A stretch of DNA of 64,000 nt from positions 34,950,453 through 35,014,452 of the forward strand of contig NC_084804.1 of NCBI RefSeq assembly GCF_963583255.1. Direction: 5' to 3'. The notes beneath the pieces were generated by a model. The model saw nothing but the letters and a program-made list of their open reading frames with translations, ran no database searches and was not told the DNA's origin. The translations under genes and the position numbers were made by a program. Positions 24,801-39,800 of the stretch are shown here, piece after piece. The DNA comes from Pyrus communis (lineage: Eukaryota > Streptophyta > Magnoliopsida > Rosales > Rosaceae). Positions within the stretch are counted from its first letter, which is position 1; every line of letters begins with the position of its first letter.

Positions 24801-27800
24801 TGCTTCCAGTAGACTCATATTATTTAAGTTTTATACTTACTCTGGAAACTAAGGGGTTTAGAGTAGGTATTTTCTTGTTGTACTTGTTTAGGTAACTGCT
24901 TGAATGGATAAGTTCTGTAAGCAATTAGTGCATAATAGTTATTCATATTCATTTCTTGTGTCTACTTATCCTTTTTGAGAAATCAAAATTCCAATTTGGA
25001 TGCTGTACTCCATAGTTACTTTCCTAACTTTACTAAACATAGTTATTGGAAAACTGCATCCCCGTGGAGAAATGTAGGATATATTTTCCTTTCCCCTTCC
25101 TATTCCTTGAACTGAACAGAGCCCAAGTTTTTTGGAAGCAAAAAGATGAGCATGGTGTTATGGAGGTGTTTTGTAAATTTTGGGTGATCTAAGTGGAAGG
25201 GAATAGGAGGTAGCAAGGGCCGATGATTTGCCACTTGTTAGGGTGTGGATTCGGCTTCCCTGTGAGTGTCACTATGTTGAGAGTTGGTTTTGGATTTAGC
25301 TGTGCTCTTAGCCTCTTAGTATTTATCCTTGTTACTTTTCAAGTTGTTGTTCAGTAGATACCTTTTCCCCTGCATTATATTGCTCTTTTCCTTGTCAATG
25401 GAAGTATTTTCTTATGGTCTTACCTCCAAAAGAAAAATGAACTTGTTTTTAATGCAAGCATGTTTTTTTATGAAGAAACAAACTTTTATTGCAAAGAAAC
25501 AATAAAAATACAAAAGCCCGCAAAGACACACAAAACAAGATAAATAGCACCATCATCCATATGTTTAGAAACTATAGAAACAACACAAAACTAACTAATA
25601 GTCGCATTCTAGTTACGCCAAATTTCTGAAAAAGACAAATCTCTAAATTCTGTCGTAACCAAAGCCCACAGAGATGACCATTACCGAACATTATCCCACA
25701 TATCCTCCCTTCTACTGCCTTCGTTGTTCTAAAAAATCGGCTTGTTTCTTTCCATCCAAATGACCCAAAAAATAGCTGAAACTATACATCCCCATAAGAC
25801 CTTGATTTTCTTCCCCTTTCCTGATAATTTATGTTCCTCTACCATAAGAGAATAACAATGCCTGGGTAAAACCTAACTGATACCGAACTCCTTAAACAAC
25901 TTCAATCAGAGATTTAAAGCCACTGGACAGTGAAGAAACAGATGGTCAACAGGCTCTGAACTTAATGCAAGCATGTTGCTACCTTAAAGGACAAGTAATT
26001 GTGTTAATTTTACTTATCTTTGAATGACAGGAATTGGCCAAAATATTGAACCATCTGAAGTATGCATTGACATTCTCAGTGAACAATTCATCTAGACCCC
26101 CTCAAATGTTTCTTCCCCATCAGAAGATTTTCTGGATAATGGATTTGTGGAGTTCAGTTGATTCAGGTCAATGAAATTTTCTGTTACATTCGTTTACCTG
26201 TTATGTCATCAGTGTGCTTATCTTTTTTCTTTATGCTGCAGTGAATACAAAAATTTCCAGCTTTGTACTCGAGATGTGGTTTCGGTGGCATCAATCCTTG
26301 TGGATTTATTGCCCAGTTTCTGTCGAGGTACATATGTTATCTTATGTGGTGGGATATTTGCGCTAGCAAATTTCATTCACTGACTCATTTCCGGTTTCAT
26401 GGTACTCTAATTGCATGCAGAGCTTCTTAAGCACAGCTGTTTACGATATTCAAGTACGTGATATTCCAGTACCTGATGTGCTGATTCACCCTGTGGTAAC
26501 AGCAACAGTCTTCCAGATACTGTAAGATGTTTGCTTCCTTTTAAAGTATTACTTATTCTACACGTACCTGGCCTGGGTAGAAACTCTTCATGATGGTCTT
26601 CTATATTTAATTTATAAGGAAAATTTTTCATTCATAGTACTTCTAGTTTTGTCAGTTTCAAGTTTTATTAACAGTAACGACTATTTCTCATGACACATTT
26701 GAACCTTATCATTGAATACATTATTACATATATCTTTGTTAATTTTTTCATACCGAGATGCTTGTTTAGCTATTGATGTGTCTTTAACATGTGATCTTGT
26801 CATCGCTTTCCTCTCTCTCTAATTAATTAGGAAAAGCACATCTTCTATCAAGGATTATGTTGTGGGCTCTCTGAAGCTTAGAGTTGCATCGTGTAATCTA
26901 TGGCGCAGTTCTCTCCCAGGAGCAAATTTACCTTGTTTTCTACTATCCACTGCTCGTTCTCTGTTCCAGCAGGTAGAGTACCTTTTTATGAGTTGTTGAC
27001 TAAGCTTTTCACAAGTATAATACATATATATTCATATGATGCTCTGCTTGTAGATTATATATGCACACGAGAAGTCTTTTGACTCTGACCAATTCGCTAA
27101 GATCAAGTCAACTTTAGAGGTATGTTGTTATAAGTTGTCTGAGTATTAAATAGTTTGTTGAACAATTAAGTGCTGCATGGAATTGGGTCATGCCATTCTG
27201 TTTTTACATTGGGTTTAGTCGTAACATTCGGAATTTTGTTACCCATATTCTTCTCCTGTAAACTTGTGATACTTTTCAGAATTTTATTACTTCGAATTGG
27301 TTTATAGTTTCATTTCATTCTCACTTCATAACACTAGGATTTGTAAGCGGTTTATCATGAGACGATACTTTCAAATTTTTATTACTTTGAACTGGGTTAT
27401 ACTTCCGTTATGTTTTCACTTTGTAACACTAGGATTTGTAAGTGGTATACCATGAAATGATCATTATTTGGCAAGGCTAATTACTATGTCTAGAGGAAAT
27501 CAGAATTAACTTTTTCGTTAACAATGTCTAATCTTAACGATGTCTAATCACAATGAATTTCCCAAAATAATTAGATATTGACTGCACTATTGTTCTTCGC
27601 TATGGTAACAGCAAGGAACCGGTGTTGTGGGATCTCTTATTTCAGAGTCAAGTCATCATGGTCTGAAGGAGTCGGTGGATATGTTTATCGAGCCACTGCT
27701 TCAAAACCTCTATCCCCATTACTCATCTAAAGGTATTCTTTAGGAATTCTTTGTGCATACAGTTTTGGCGCTTGTGAAACCCTCATCGTTTTCATAGTGT

Positions 27801-30800
27801 TCAAATATATTTAACATTTATTTTGAGTTCACACTGAAGTTATCTGCATCCATATCCAGATTTTGATGTCATTCATTCTTGTGACAATTTTTTTTTTCTT
27901 TTTACTGGCAAGGCTGTTTGTTGGTTTATAAATTGTTTTCAATTATATTTAATATTTACTTGAATTTTCAGAGGTTGGCTTTATTCAAGGCTGTGTTTGG
28001 CTGCGTCTTGGGATATTACGTCTTAATCTATTGCTGTGCTGTGATGATTTGGATCCTGCCATGAAATACCATTGCAAGAATTCACTGTTAGCAGAGAAAA
28101 TATCAGCGCTGAAACTTGAAATTAAGGTTTCTTCCCTGAATATATTTTTCTATTGCACGAGTTGTTACAAAAGTGTACTGACATTATAATCATCTTTTAC
28201 ACGCAGGCACTTATTGGTATTTTAGTAGGCAAGTACAAATTGACATTTGTGTATTTGGCATAATCCTTTCGGTGGCTGATTTCTGTGTCTTGCATATTGC
28301 TTTGTATATATTGAATTATTTCATTTTGTTCTACTGAAAGTTTGTTTGCTCTGAAGAAACATGTTAACATACTTGTCTATATGTGTGCATGCTTCTGCAG
28401 TGGCACTATATGTGGTTGCATCACTAATTCTGGTTTTGTTTTGATGTTTTCCCGAAGATCTGAGGTGTTGCTGCAGCTTTCATGTGTCTTATAGAAGTGT
28501 AATCCTTGTTTATTGTGTTGTACTGTTTGTTTATTTTGTAAAGAGTTATGTATCTTATTAAATATCTGTTGGGAGCAGTTACATCCCAAATAAGCGAAAT
28601 AGTGCATCAAAAACTGTTTATAATGAATGTAAGTTAATAAAGTATCTTAACGTATTATGAAGTTACAGCTGTGATCATCTATACTGACCGGTTACAAGTA
28701 TCATGTGCAGTTTTACGGTTTATTTCAAATAAATTATGAACTTATGACTGCGAAACTAGTTTTTAATGATTCAATGAGATTAAAGCTGAATTTTTACAAT
28801 GAATTCTTGTTTTCTGGCTAGGTTCGGCAAAAAAGTGAATATTTGGCCGGGCAGATTTCTACAAGATATTCTCATGAGAAAAGGTCACAGGCGTTGAACA
28901 AGCTTGAAGTGGAGCACAAAAAGCTACAGAGAAAGGTATAACAATTTTACTTTTGCTCCACACTATCAATATATTTTGAGAATTCATATACTTAGTGGAG
29001 TCGTTTTTGGTTCAAAATGCATCACTCTATTTGTTACCTTTTCCAGCGAGAAAACAATGCACATGATTAGCGATGATAGCTTTGTCTGCTTCTTCTAAAA
29101 GGCATCTTGTCTTTTTAGAATATATTAATGACCATTATTGCAAGTCATGTGTTGTGCCTGTTGAGCTATGTGAATGGTGAACCTTATTGTTTTGGATTTT
29201 TATTTTCTGTATGTTTAAGAGCGAACCTCTCAGTCATACTATATACCACCTTTTTTTTTTTTTCCTCACTGAGGTCTTTCGTGCACATGCACATGCACTT
29301 TGACCGATTAACTGGTTGTGTTTGTATTATATTCAATCATATGGTTCATAATACCTCTGTATTTTTAAAAATTCTTTTTTGAGTTTTTTTGGTGACCATC
29401 CTCAGTTTCTCTTCTCGTTGTACTTCATGTGTCTCCTGTAGTGCTTCTTTTCAGAAACCTTTAGAATGCATAGCTTATGCTTTACTGAGTGTGCTTCTGG
29501 GCATAGGATACCTCTTACTGATTGTACTTGATGGATTTTGGTTTAAAATTTTGATATTATGTTCATTCCTACTGTGTGTCATAAATTTTGTCAAATGTTT
29601 TTCAAACCTTGAGTGCTATGATCATTTGCTCTTCTTTTTGTACTTCTGGTGTCTCCTTTTAGTGTAATGTTTCTTTAGTAGCAGCCCTCTCTTGAATGCA
29701 TAGATTATCTTTAGTCATTAGACTCATTACTGATGTTAGAATGTCAGGACCCGAATTGGTAATCGGTGGAGAGGCAATATATCTTTTAAGCTCTTTATGC
29801 CAGGATCCTACCCTAATTGTGGGACATTCTGAACTGGTTCTGCTTGAATGAATAGGATCTTATTCATATTCTTCTTGATGGATCTTGGTGTCTGAAATTT
29901 AAGATTTTGTGGAATAGCCTCTACATATACTATATTTTCAGCTTCACCGGACTTCAGGTAGCATTTCTTCTTTTTTTTCTGACGATAATCTTTTGTTTGG
30001 TGCTTAGATTGTGTTCCGCTCTGACTACCGGAAATTTAAAGGCTTGAAACAAGAATGTAACAAGTTTCTTGAACGTGTCACATCTGATGAATTTTTTCAG
30101 CATGTTACATCTGATATGTTTTGCAAACACATTTCATGTTCAGAAGTTTCAGTTGGTAGTGTTGATGCCATTAATTTACAACAGATTCTTGACCAAGGCA
30201 TTAACTGGCAGGTATGTCTCTAAATGGCGTGCAATATTATGCTTGATAATTGTCAGTCTATTCATTCTGTTTTAAGCTGTTATTATGTTTTCAGCTTTCC
30301 AATTGTTTTAACCCTTGATTTTAATTCTTATGTTTATCTCAGAAAATGGCAACTGGTTTTATTGAACAACTATTATCAGATGAGTACCGTGAGTACACAG
30401 ATTTTGTTCAACCAGTTCTGGTTGCATTATATGAAATTAAATTGGGCTTGGCGCTGATTCTGTCTGGCATCACACAAAAGATAATCCTAAGTAGAGTTGA
30501 GATGGCCAATACAGATATGCTTATGGTATTTTTTTTATGCTTTTATGTTTGTGGATTTTGGCGGTGTTTTGTTGCTTTAATGACTTACTTGGAGAGTTTG
30601 ACAGGGATCAATTTGCTCATTCATGAGATTCCCCCGGGTATCAGTTCCGAAGACCATTTCTATTGACTTAAACAGTGGTTCGAGCGAATTTCCCTATAAC
30701 ATAGAAATTCCTACAATCTTGAATGCTGATGACATAAGTCATCTTGAGAAGTTGATCACCTTTTCCAGTGGTGTTCTGAGCGATGATATGGTGTGTATTG

Positions 30801-33800
30801 CATCTTATAATCTTTTTCTACACAGGGTATCCCGTTTAAGTGTGCTTGAAGTCTTACTTCTAGATTATTTCATTCACTAGAATTGTTTGGCATAAAATTC
30901 AATGCTCATAATATATTGTCCTACAGATATCTGTTTCACAACTTAAAGCTTCTCTGCACCGAAACATTGTTGTCCGTGTTGCACATTTCGTTGCTAATGC
31001 GTGGCTGATGGATTATGCATCTTTTATGGTTTGTTTCTTTCCCATTTTGAAACTGTTTTGAGTGAAATTTACTCAAAGTTATTGACTTCTGATAATACAT
31101 TTTCTTTGTGATTCAGGTATTGGATAAGATATTTAATATGTTTGCAAGTCGTTGGATGAGTATGAAGATTCAATCTAAAAATGAAGAGGAAGCACATTCT
31201 CAAAAATTCAAGTTTAAGCCTCGTGCATTAAAACTTGAGAGTATAATTGATCTCAACATATCATCTCTTGGGAAGTTATTTGCAAATGAAAGCTTCTTAG
31301 AATGGAAGGAATTTCTTTCTAAAGATATGCCTATTGAAAGGGTAATGCTTCTGTGCTTTTCCCCGCTTCCTCTTGGAAGTAATTTTCAGAGTTTGTGTAT
31401 TTGTTCATTATTTGCGTTCTGGTTGTAGATTTCATGTATGCGTATTCTTCCTGGGTATTTTAATACTTCTGTACTTTTTCCTGCTATTCTCATAATAAAA
31501 TATTACCCATTCAGGAGGAAGATTTGAAAGAACAAGAAGATTTAGAAGAAGAATGGAGTTTTATGGATGATTCCCTTGTTGACGACGTGGTCAATGCTCA
31601 CAATCAGTTATTTGGTTCATGTAATCTCGTTCTAGCAGTAAGTTGTCTGTGAAACTTAATCCACAACTACTATTAACTGCTGAAATCAACATCTTTTTAT
31701 TTTTTGCCTCTATGCTGTATTTTTTCACTCCTGATCCATAAGTTACACATTACCTTTGTTCTCCTCTCATGCAAAGAATTTTGTTTGATGCCGATTTATT
31801 TGCTATAGTGGCGTAAATTAAGTTTTAGGGGTGCTAAGGAGTAATAGTTCCGCGGACATAGGCATAATTTACTGTAATTCTTTGTTATGTATGTTCCAGA
31901 CTATGATGGGCCTTAATTTTTGTGATGTATGTTCTTTTGCAAATCAAGATTGTTATCCGTGGAGAAATTTTTTTGATGTAAGTTCAAGGAGGCAGGAAAA
32001 TATTTGGTCCGAACTATGGGTTGGAAATGTTTTGTTTTTAGTTTTGCTTGGCTATGGAGGGTGATGTTCTTCTATTTTTTTTCTTGTTTGGTGGATTCTT
32101 GGTCCACTTTTATGTAATTTTGTTTTACTGAGTACTAAGGTGTTCACCTTAGAAAATAATACTAAGAAAACATATTTGGTGTGTCACTTTCTTTTTCTGA
32201 TATCCTGTATGTGTTTACATTTGAGTGACATTGTTTATTTTTCATGCAGCCGGGTACTTTCCATGTCAGCGATCTGGACAAAACGCTTTCATTCATTGAT
32301 TCTCATACGCTTGGAGTAGGGATGATCAAGGGTGAAGATTTTTTTGCGGTGGCTTTTTTTCTTTCTTGCTTTTCTGTGTTATACTATGTTTGCATAGTAA
32401 TAGTCCTTTTCATTTCCAGGTTTAGGGGGTTCATTTCTTTCCAGTCTGGATGCTGCACTTGTACCAGAGAATCTGTTTCGTATTTGTCTGGAGCATGAGC
32501 AGAAGTTTGTTTCTTCTGATACGTCAGTCCACAAATATAACTTTTACAAGGTGTGTAAACATTTGTGTCCTAGTATGAATATTTTATCTTCAGTAGCATC
32601 ATACCGGTAAACTGACTTCCATATCTTATTTTGTAGGATTCAAATGCTCCGAAGATGTATGAAATGGTGAAATTGCTTACTGGTCTTCAACAGCGAATTC
32701 ATACCCTTTTAATTGAGTATGAAGATCATCATGAACTTCAGAAAATCATGAATGCTGTTGAAATGCTTATGAATATTCCACTGAACACCTGCCTAGCTAA
32801 GGTATTGATACTTCCAATTAGTACCGTAAATTTATTATGTTTAACAAGTATTTTATCAAAAAATCTCTACAAAAGATCATTTCACCGTTTTTGATGCCAG
32901 AAGTTATCTCATGCCAAGGCTACAGTTTTCATCCTTGTACATTCTTTTCCCTGCGTAGGCCCTTTTAGGATTGCAGTTTCTAATTAACAAGCTCCATACA
33001 TTACAAGAAAATGGTTCACAATTCGCGTTCTCTGGTAAGAGTTCTCATTCAATGAGCATTTCCTTCGTGGTGGAATTTGTTCATTTTTCAATGTTCACTT
33101 TCTTCTATGCCTTCTTAATTCTTATAGATCAAGTCAAGCCCATTCGTGAACTGGTGTTCTCGTGGCAAAAGATGGAGTTCAATTCCTGGCCTGCCTTACT
33201 TGATGAGGTGCAGGATCAGTGTGAGGTTAATGCTGGAAAGGTAAATCAAAGTTACTTGTAATTGTGAAAGTTAAATCAATAGAAAAGCAACAATAATTAA
33301 CCCATAAAAAAATTGAGTAACAATAATGTTGAAGAATGGCCAATAGAAAAGCACCATATCACTCATGTTTGAGAAAATATTTGAGCCTTTCTGGTTTGTG
33401 CTTTGTGGTTTTAATTATCAAGTATTGTTCAAGTTTCAATGGCTCTTTATACCCAATCCTTAATTGAATCATAAATTTCGACTACTGCCGTAATGTAATA
33501 TGACGGTAATTTTTTAATTAGGCGAAAAAGCCCACTTAAAGAAATAATACCTTTACCCACCCCAGTACTAGTCACTCATCTCCTCCCATTGAAAATCCTA
33601 AACAAAATTGGTACAAATGAATCTATTATTAAAAAATGGATGATCAAATGGTAGTTTGGGAGGCTTCAAATGCGTAGCAAATGAACAATATCCATTTTTA
33701 TCTTGTTTAAATCTTTTTGTAATTTCTAAAACTGGAATCACGGGATATAACCTTCGGCTCTGCATCACCTTGTAACTTTCAAGTCAACAACCAATCAACA

Positions 33801-36800
33801 TAACAAAATTGGGTTGATTCAAGGCTAGTATTTGAGGAAGATGTTATGGTTTACTTATGAAATCAGAGATTTTTAATAAGACGGGTGTAAGATAGAATCA
33901 CGTGTCAACTTACATAAAAATTAAGTTCAAATGAGGCTCTCTTAGCTTAATTGATGAACGCCTTGATTTTGCAAGTTCATTTCTCTAATATAGTGAATAA
34001 AATTTCTTAGTTATTGATTGATTTTGCATATCTAATTTTATGCTTTTGTCTTGTCATTCTTGCAGATCTGGCTTTCGCTTTATTCAGTTCTACGACCTTC
34101 TGATGCTGTTGAATACGAAGAATCTACTACCCATAGGCACGTTCAGAATATGTTTATTTATTTTTTCTTGAATATTATTTATGGGAAACTTTGTGGTTTA
34201 CTGTTAGATTGTGTGACATGTCTGCAATTTTGCAGTTTGGAAGACTTCTTACGTTTATCCAGTATTGGTGAATTTAGAAGGCGTCTTCAACTTCTTTTTG
34301 CTTTCCTTGGCCAAATAACTACTGGTACAAACCTACAGGTTTATTCAAGGTATGATAGTAAAACTTGCGTACTATTTTTTTGCTCTACCGTACTGGTAGT
34401 AAAATTACTCTTAATAGGTTCATGTCAGAGATGTTAAAATTATAGTTTTCAGGAACAAATGCTTCCATTTAAAATACTTTTTCCTTCGGCAAGGGATATT
34501 AACTGTTAACAATCATGCAGTGATTGTGAGAAGAAAAATGTGAAGATTTTATACAATGCATTTGGGTATTACGTGCAATTCTTACCAGGGTGAGTTCATC
34601 AACTCAATGTGCCCTTTTTTCCCATTCTCTGTTTTCTTTCTTTTCCCATCACAATCTTTGAGATATTGCATTGTTTTCATCAGAATTTTGGCACATATGG
34701 ATTCTAGTAGAAGGGATATAGAGATGGAACTCAAGAAAGAACTCAAACTATGCCAGTGGGAGCACTGTGAGAGTTTTCTGGACTTTGGGAAAGTCGAAAG
34801 CACAAGGAAGAAGCTGAAGAAGATTATAAAGAAGTACACTGTAAGTATATATAGTTTATTCCACAAACTTGATGTTCCTTATTGCTAATTGGGTGATCTC
34901 ATGACTAGGTGTATTCCACGAACTTGATGTTCTATTGTAGACTTTCTGTTACCCTAATATCTTCTATGTCGGTCAACGTATATTGGCTTGGTTCTGAATC
35001 TGATACACTAGAATGTAATTTTTGTTACATCTGATGCTTTCCCTGAGAATTTAATTTCTTTTTAACTAATATCCAATTGTCATGTAACTTCTTTAATTTG
35101 GCTGGAATGTTATCAGAATTCTGGACACACTATTGATCATGATCATTGACCTAGTGTAATATTGTCTGATGCGTGGCCCTCGTCTGATAAAAGAACAATA
35201 CTTGGTTATGTGTTTTTTCCATATTTACTTTGATGAGGTAATGATTATATGCCTCTGTTCTTGTTTGGATAGGTCCTACTTGAACAACCTGTAATTGTTT
35301 TTCTTGAGCAAGATATTGTGAAGGGGGCTGAATGCCTGCCTCAACAAGTTCAAAAGTTCCTCATGGATAATGTTAACCCAAAAATAGGGACGGCAGATGC
35401 TGTTTTTGATTGGACTGTGTTGAATGACAAAGATAGGTGTATGTGGTACACTGATTGGATAAAAGAAGCAGATTCTGCTATGAAGAATCTGAAGAAATTA
35501 CAGCCAGATAGAACTCTTGAATTTGCATATCCAGAGTCTAAAGGTGCTGGAAGTTTCTTCTATCTTCATAAAGTTACTTGATTTTCTTTTATTTCACTCT
35601 TGGGTTCTTACTTTTTGAATTTACAATACAGAACTCTGCTCAGACATTGCTGCAATACTAAGGCAGTGCCCAGCTTCTCTTGTCCCTTGTCCTTCATACA
35701 AGGAGGAATGGAGTGCTGTGTGGCTTACACTTCAAAAACTATTTAAAGATGCAGTAGATTGTTGTGATTTGTGGAAGGATGAAAGCAAGAGTCAAAAGAA
35801 GAGACGGGCTTTTTCTTGCCTTCTAAATCTTTTAAAAAGCAGCGGGTTGTCAAGGGACATTTTTATAGAGGTATGAACATTGGATTTTAGCTCTTGTTCT
35901 TCAGAGCATATTCTTCATATATCCATATATAACTGTGATCAACTGAGCCACTAGAAATAACCATTGTGCCGTTACAAAAAATAAACTTAATATATAAGTG
36001 TTGCCAGCACCTTAAATTAGTTCCAACGGTATATATTCTATAGGCAGGTGAGCGATACAATCACATGTAAACTAACTTTTTCTCTTCTATTGAATGGCTT
36101 CTGATAGGACGAAGTTAAATCTTGGTGGTTTGTTCATCCGTCATATGATGTTCAGCATGTGCTGCTGACACAAAGTCGACTGCCCAGTGGAGATTCTGAT
36201 GCTGTTCTTGATTTGACTAGTCAAAATCTTGTTACTGAATGGAAGACAACGAACGAATACTACTTCAGTAGCGTAGCATCTGTGCTTTTTACTCACAAAC
36301 AGGTGAGAATGGCTAGATTTCAGAAGCAAGAACCTTGACAACTAGATCTTGTCATTTTGGTTTGACCACTGAGTATTTATGTTAATTTATATGCGTTACA
36401 GAATGGAAGCCAAGATCCTTTTCTTCACCAGCTCGTTGAAATACAAAAAAATCAGCAGGAAGCTGCCAACAAATTTGCAGAGCAAATGCGGGACTTGAAG
36501 GAATGGATTTCTACTCTGGAGAAGTTATATTCAGATTCCACTGGTTTTGATGATGGAAGCGGTAGCAAGATATCTATTGGTCAAAATCAACAGGCCACCT
36601 TCAAATGCATGTGGCAGCAAAAGGTAATTTGTAACTGTGGAATTCTACTTTTCATTTGAACGATTGTTGATTTTCGTCTTAATTTAAGATGCTAAGGATT
36701 TTTGTTTTGTCGCAGCAATTATTTGATAGTTTGTGTGCCACATCACATGATGAGTTGTTGTTGCTGAAGACATTCCAGAATACCCATTTAAACAATTGTC

Positions 36801-39800
36801 AAACTGTCAAGAATGAAGTAAATGAGTTTCTTACTTCTATTGAGAAATTTATTCCAGTTCTGCAGAAATCTAAGGTCTCTGTTTCTTGTTCCTTGTGTGT
36901 TCTACATTTCTATCCTGCATTAGATAGCTCCTCACACTCACACTACATTTTTGCTCAACTTTGTAACAGGAATCTTTGGACAATTGCCTTCTTGGCCCTG
37001 ATAGAGCTATAATGACATTTTCTGGCTCCTCGCAATTCTTTCTTGTTTCAAAGCATATGGAACAATTGGTGTTCCAAAACTTCAAGGTTATCAAGGCTTT
37101 TGAGGATCATCTTCTTGCTTTCCATGGGAAAGATGCAGATAGAAGCTCGGTGAAAGATATTTTGCTTGGTCATTTTGTAGACATACTTAAGAAGGTATCC
37201 CTGGCTTTTTAATTCTTTTTTGGTGCTCGAGTGTTCTTTTCTTCTTTTGGTTGCAGTGTGACCCTTGTTAGCGGTAAACTAGATATGGCAAATGAATTCT
37301 TAGCTGTATAATTATAACTTTGTAAGGAATATGGAGTTTTATGTTTTTGCATTTTTCAGGGGAGGTTGATGGAAAGGGAGTTCAATTCAGTGATAATAAA
37401 TGAAAAAAATGTTTCAGTTGGTGCACATGATGATGACGGCGGTGAACTCAATTTTGCATTTTGGAAAGCTCTAAGAGCTACATTTGAACATATCGTTGGT
37501 GCGATGCAAACATTAGGTTCACCAAGTAATAGCCATGTTCATCCAGATAAATTGGGTCATATTACGTCTTGGAAAAAGATATTTGACTCATCGGTGAAAA
37601 TTTTGAGCTTGGACAATTTGTGTGATAAGCTCCGGACAACAATCCTTTGTGCTGTGAGTTTTGTTTTTATTTTTATTTTTTAAGAATTATTGTATCCATG
37701 TGGTTTTGTTTTGTCACTTGTGTATGCATACCCATTAAATTATATAATGTCCTGTTCTCAGGAAAAACTGGTGAATCATTGTGGTGGACGTTCTCCGAAT
37801 GCTTTGCTCCAAATCGAAGTGCAGTTTGAGCATCTACATTTCTGTTTGGACATATTGTGGAAGTTTGGTCATGCTCTGTTGAAAGAACTTTTAGCTATGT
37901 GCAAAACTGTAAGTGGTCTAGTCCGCATCTCAATCACACATATATTCAAATTTGCTGTTTCTCATACCCCTTTCTTTGGGCCGGTGGGGCAGGAAGTGGG
38001 AATGTGGAACTAAAGCTTCATTCAATTACTCCCATTCCCGTCAAACCTTATTTCTATTATCCGAAAATGGTTCAAAAATTGTCTGGCGATTCTAATGTGT
38101 TTTTTTTTTTTTTTTTTTTTGGATTTCTCCATGTCTGAATTTTTTCTGTGATCTTTCTTTCTGCGCTGAGATTTAACGTGTTGGTGGTAATCTTACTCTC
38201 ATTTCTCAAGTGAGCTGTTCCTTGCTTTGCAACTGGTTCTGCTACCTACCCAAACCGAAATAACTCATTCTGCCTTCCTGCCTTAACTCAGCCATTAAGC
38301 CTTAACTTTTACAGACAATTTGCACTAATAAAAACACTTGCATGGTATTATATAGAACATACAATATGGAAATTATAGGCCCTGACATCTTTTATGTATG
38401 TTATATTGAACGGAAGTTAACATTCACATGATTATGTATTGGAAACTATATTATATTTGTCATGATTATTGAATTTTTTATTTTGAGGAGATTGATATTT
38501 ATATTAATGTGCAGGTATCTTTAACCATTCACATGCTTGCAAATGTTTTGGCTTTATATTCAAAGGGATCTGGGGTCTCTTCTGAAGACCAGGAGGAGGA
38601 TGCTACTGGTAATACATCTCAAGATAAAACTGGAACGGGTATGGGGGAGGGTGTAGGACTGAATGATGTCAGTGATCAGATCACTGATGAAGATCAACTT
38701 CTTGGAACTGATAAGGTATTGATTTGAGCACATTGAGTTTTTAAACCAGTTTATTATTGTAGGTTTATCGTTTGGCACATCATGACAAGATGTTATTAAA
38801 TTTTTCTATGCATGCATGTGCAGGCCAGCGAAGAACAAGATGCTGCAGGTGAAGTCCCAAGTAAAAATGATAAGGGGATAGAGTTTGAGGAGGATTTTCA
38901 AGCTGATGCATTTAGTGTCAGTGAGGACTCTGAAGAAGACGCAAATGAAGATGATGAAGATCAGCAGTTAGAGTCTAAAATGGGAGAAACTGGAGCTAAT
39001 GGTGAAACTGTTGATGAAAAACTATTTGATAAGGATGATGATGAAAATCTCGATAATACTAATGAGAAGTATGAATCTGGAAATTCAGTTAGAGATAAAG
39101 ATCCAAGTTCTAGAGAGCTTAGAGCCAAGGAAGACTCTGCTGCCACGGCCGACGAACCTGGAGATCTTGATTTAAATAAACTGGATGAAGAAAATGGTGA
39201 GACTGGAAGCCAGGATGATCTAAATGATGGAGAGAATGCGGATGATATGAACTTAGACAAACAAGAAGCAGTTGTAGATCCTACAGGATTAGAGCCCGAG
39301 GAGTTGAATCAAAATTCTGATGAAACTGAACCTATGGAGGTTGATCCTGAAATGCATGATGAGAATGCGGAGAATGAGAACCATGAAGAAGAACAAGCAA
39401 TCTCAATTGATGAAATCATGGGAGAGGCAGAGACCGAACAAACGGATGCAACTCCTGAAAATGAGGATCATGAAGATAATACTGAGATGAATTCAGAATT
39501 AAGCAAGGATGAGTTAGAACTGGGAGTACCTGACTCACAGAGGGATATGCCCAACACAGAATCTTCAACACAACCAAATGGTAACATGAAGGCATCAGAT
39601 CCAGGAGATGTAGCACCAGAGTTGAATTGGGCAAATAGCAATGATATTCATACTGAGCTTACTCCTGTGAGTGGTTTACCTTCTAGAAATACTTCAGAGC
39701 TGGATATGATGGTTTCTGAGGCGTCAAATAATGGGACAAATGTTGGTGAGCAACCAAAATGTCAACTTCCTAGGCAAGAATCTTCATCGGATAAAAAAAG

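Larger units (their letters stand above)
23724..37908 (+). other. MDN1: MDN1 exons 31-65: linker (helical stalk)
   Basis: Exons: 23724-23898, 24031-24093, 24224-24312, 24408-24653, 26031-26166, 26242-26327, 26421-26521, 26831-26972, 27054-27119, 27612-27732, 27972-28126, 28822-28935, 30008-30211, 30343-30525, 30605-30790, 30927-31028, 31117-31341, 31515-31637, 32250-32331, 32420-32550, 32637-32801, 32959-33034, 33128-33240, 34066-34136, 34236-34349, 34521-34589, 34684-34840, 35273-35543, 35632-35870, 36108-36302, 36402-36623, 36716-36874, 36970-37194, 37360-37653, 37762-37908. Residues 2826-4574, mostly helical without known catalytic motifs. Short exons in this part (for example 32, 36, 39, 49, 52, 54, 56) were placed by phase and by similarity to remembered plant Midasin, so single-codon errors are possible. 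Confidence 0.8.

Noticed and set aside
34137..34142. GT donor at 34141 for MDN1 intron 54
   Set aside because: It shifts the frame of exon 55; the GC donor at 34137 keeps it.
38961..39260. Ser-rich frame on the - strand
   Set aside because: It is the mirror of the acidic D/E-rich exon 67 of MDN1.
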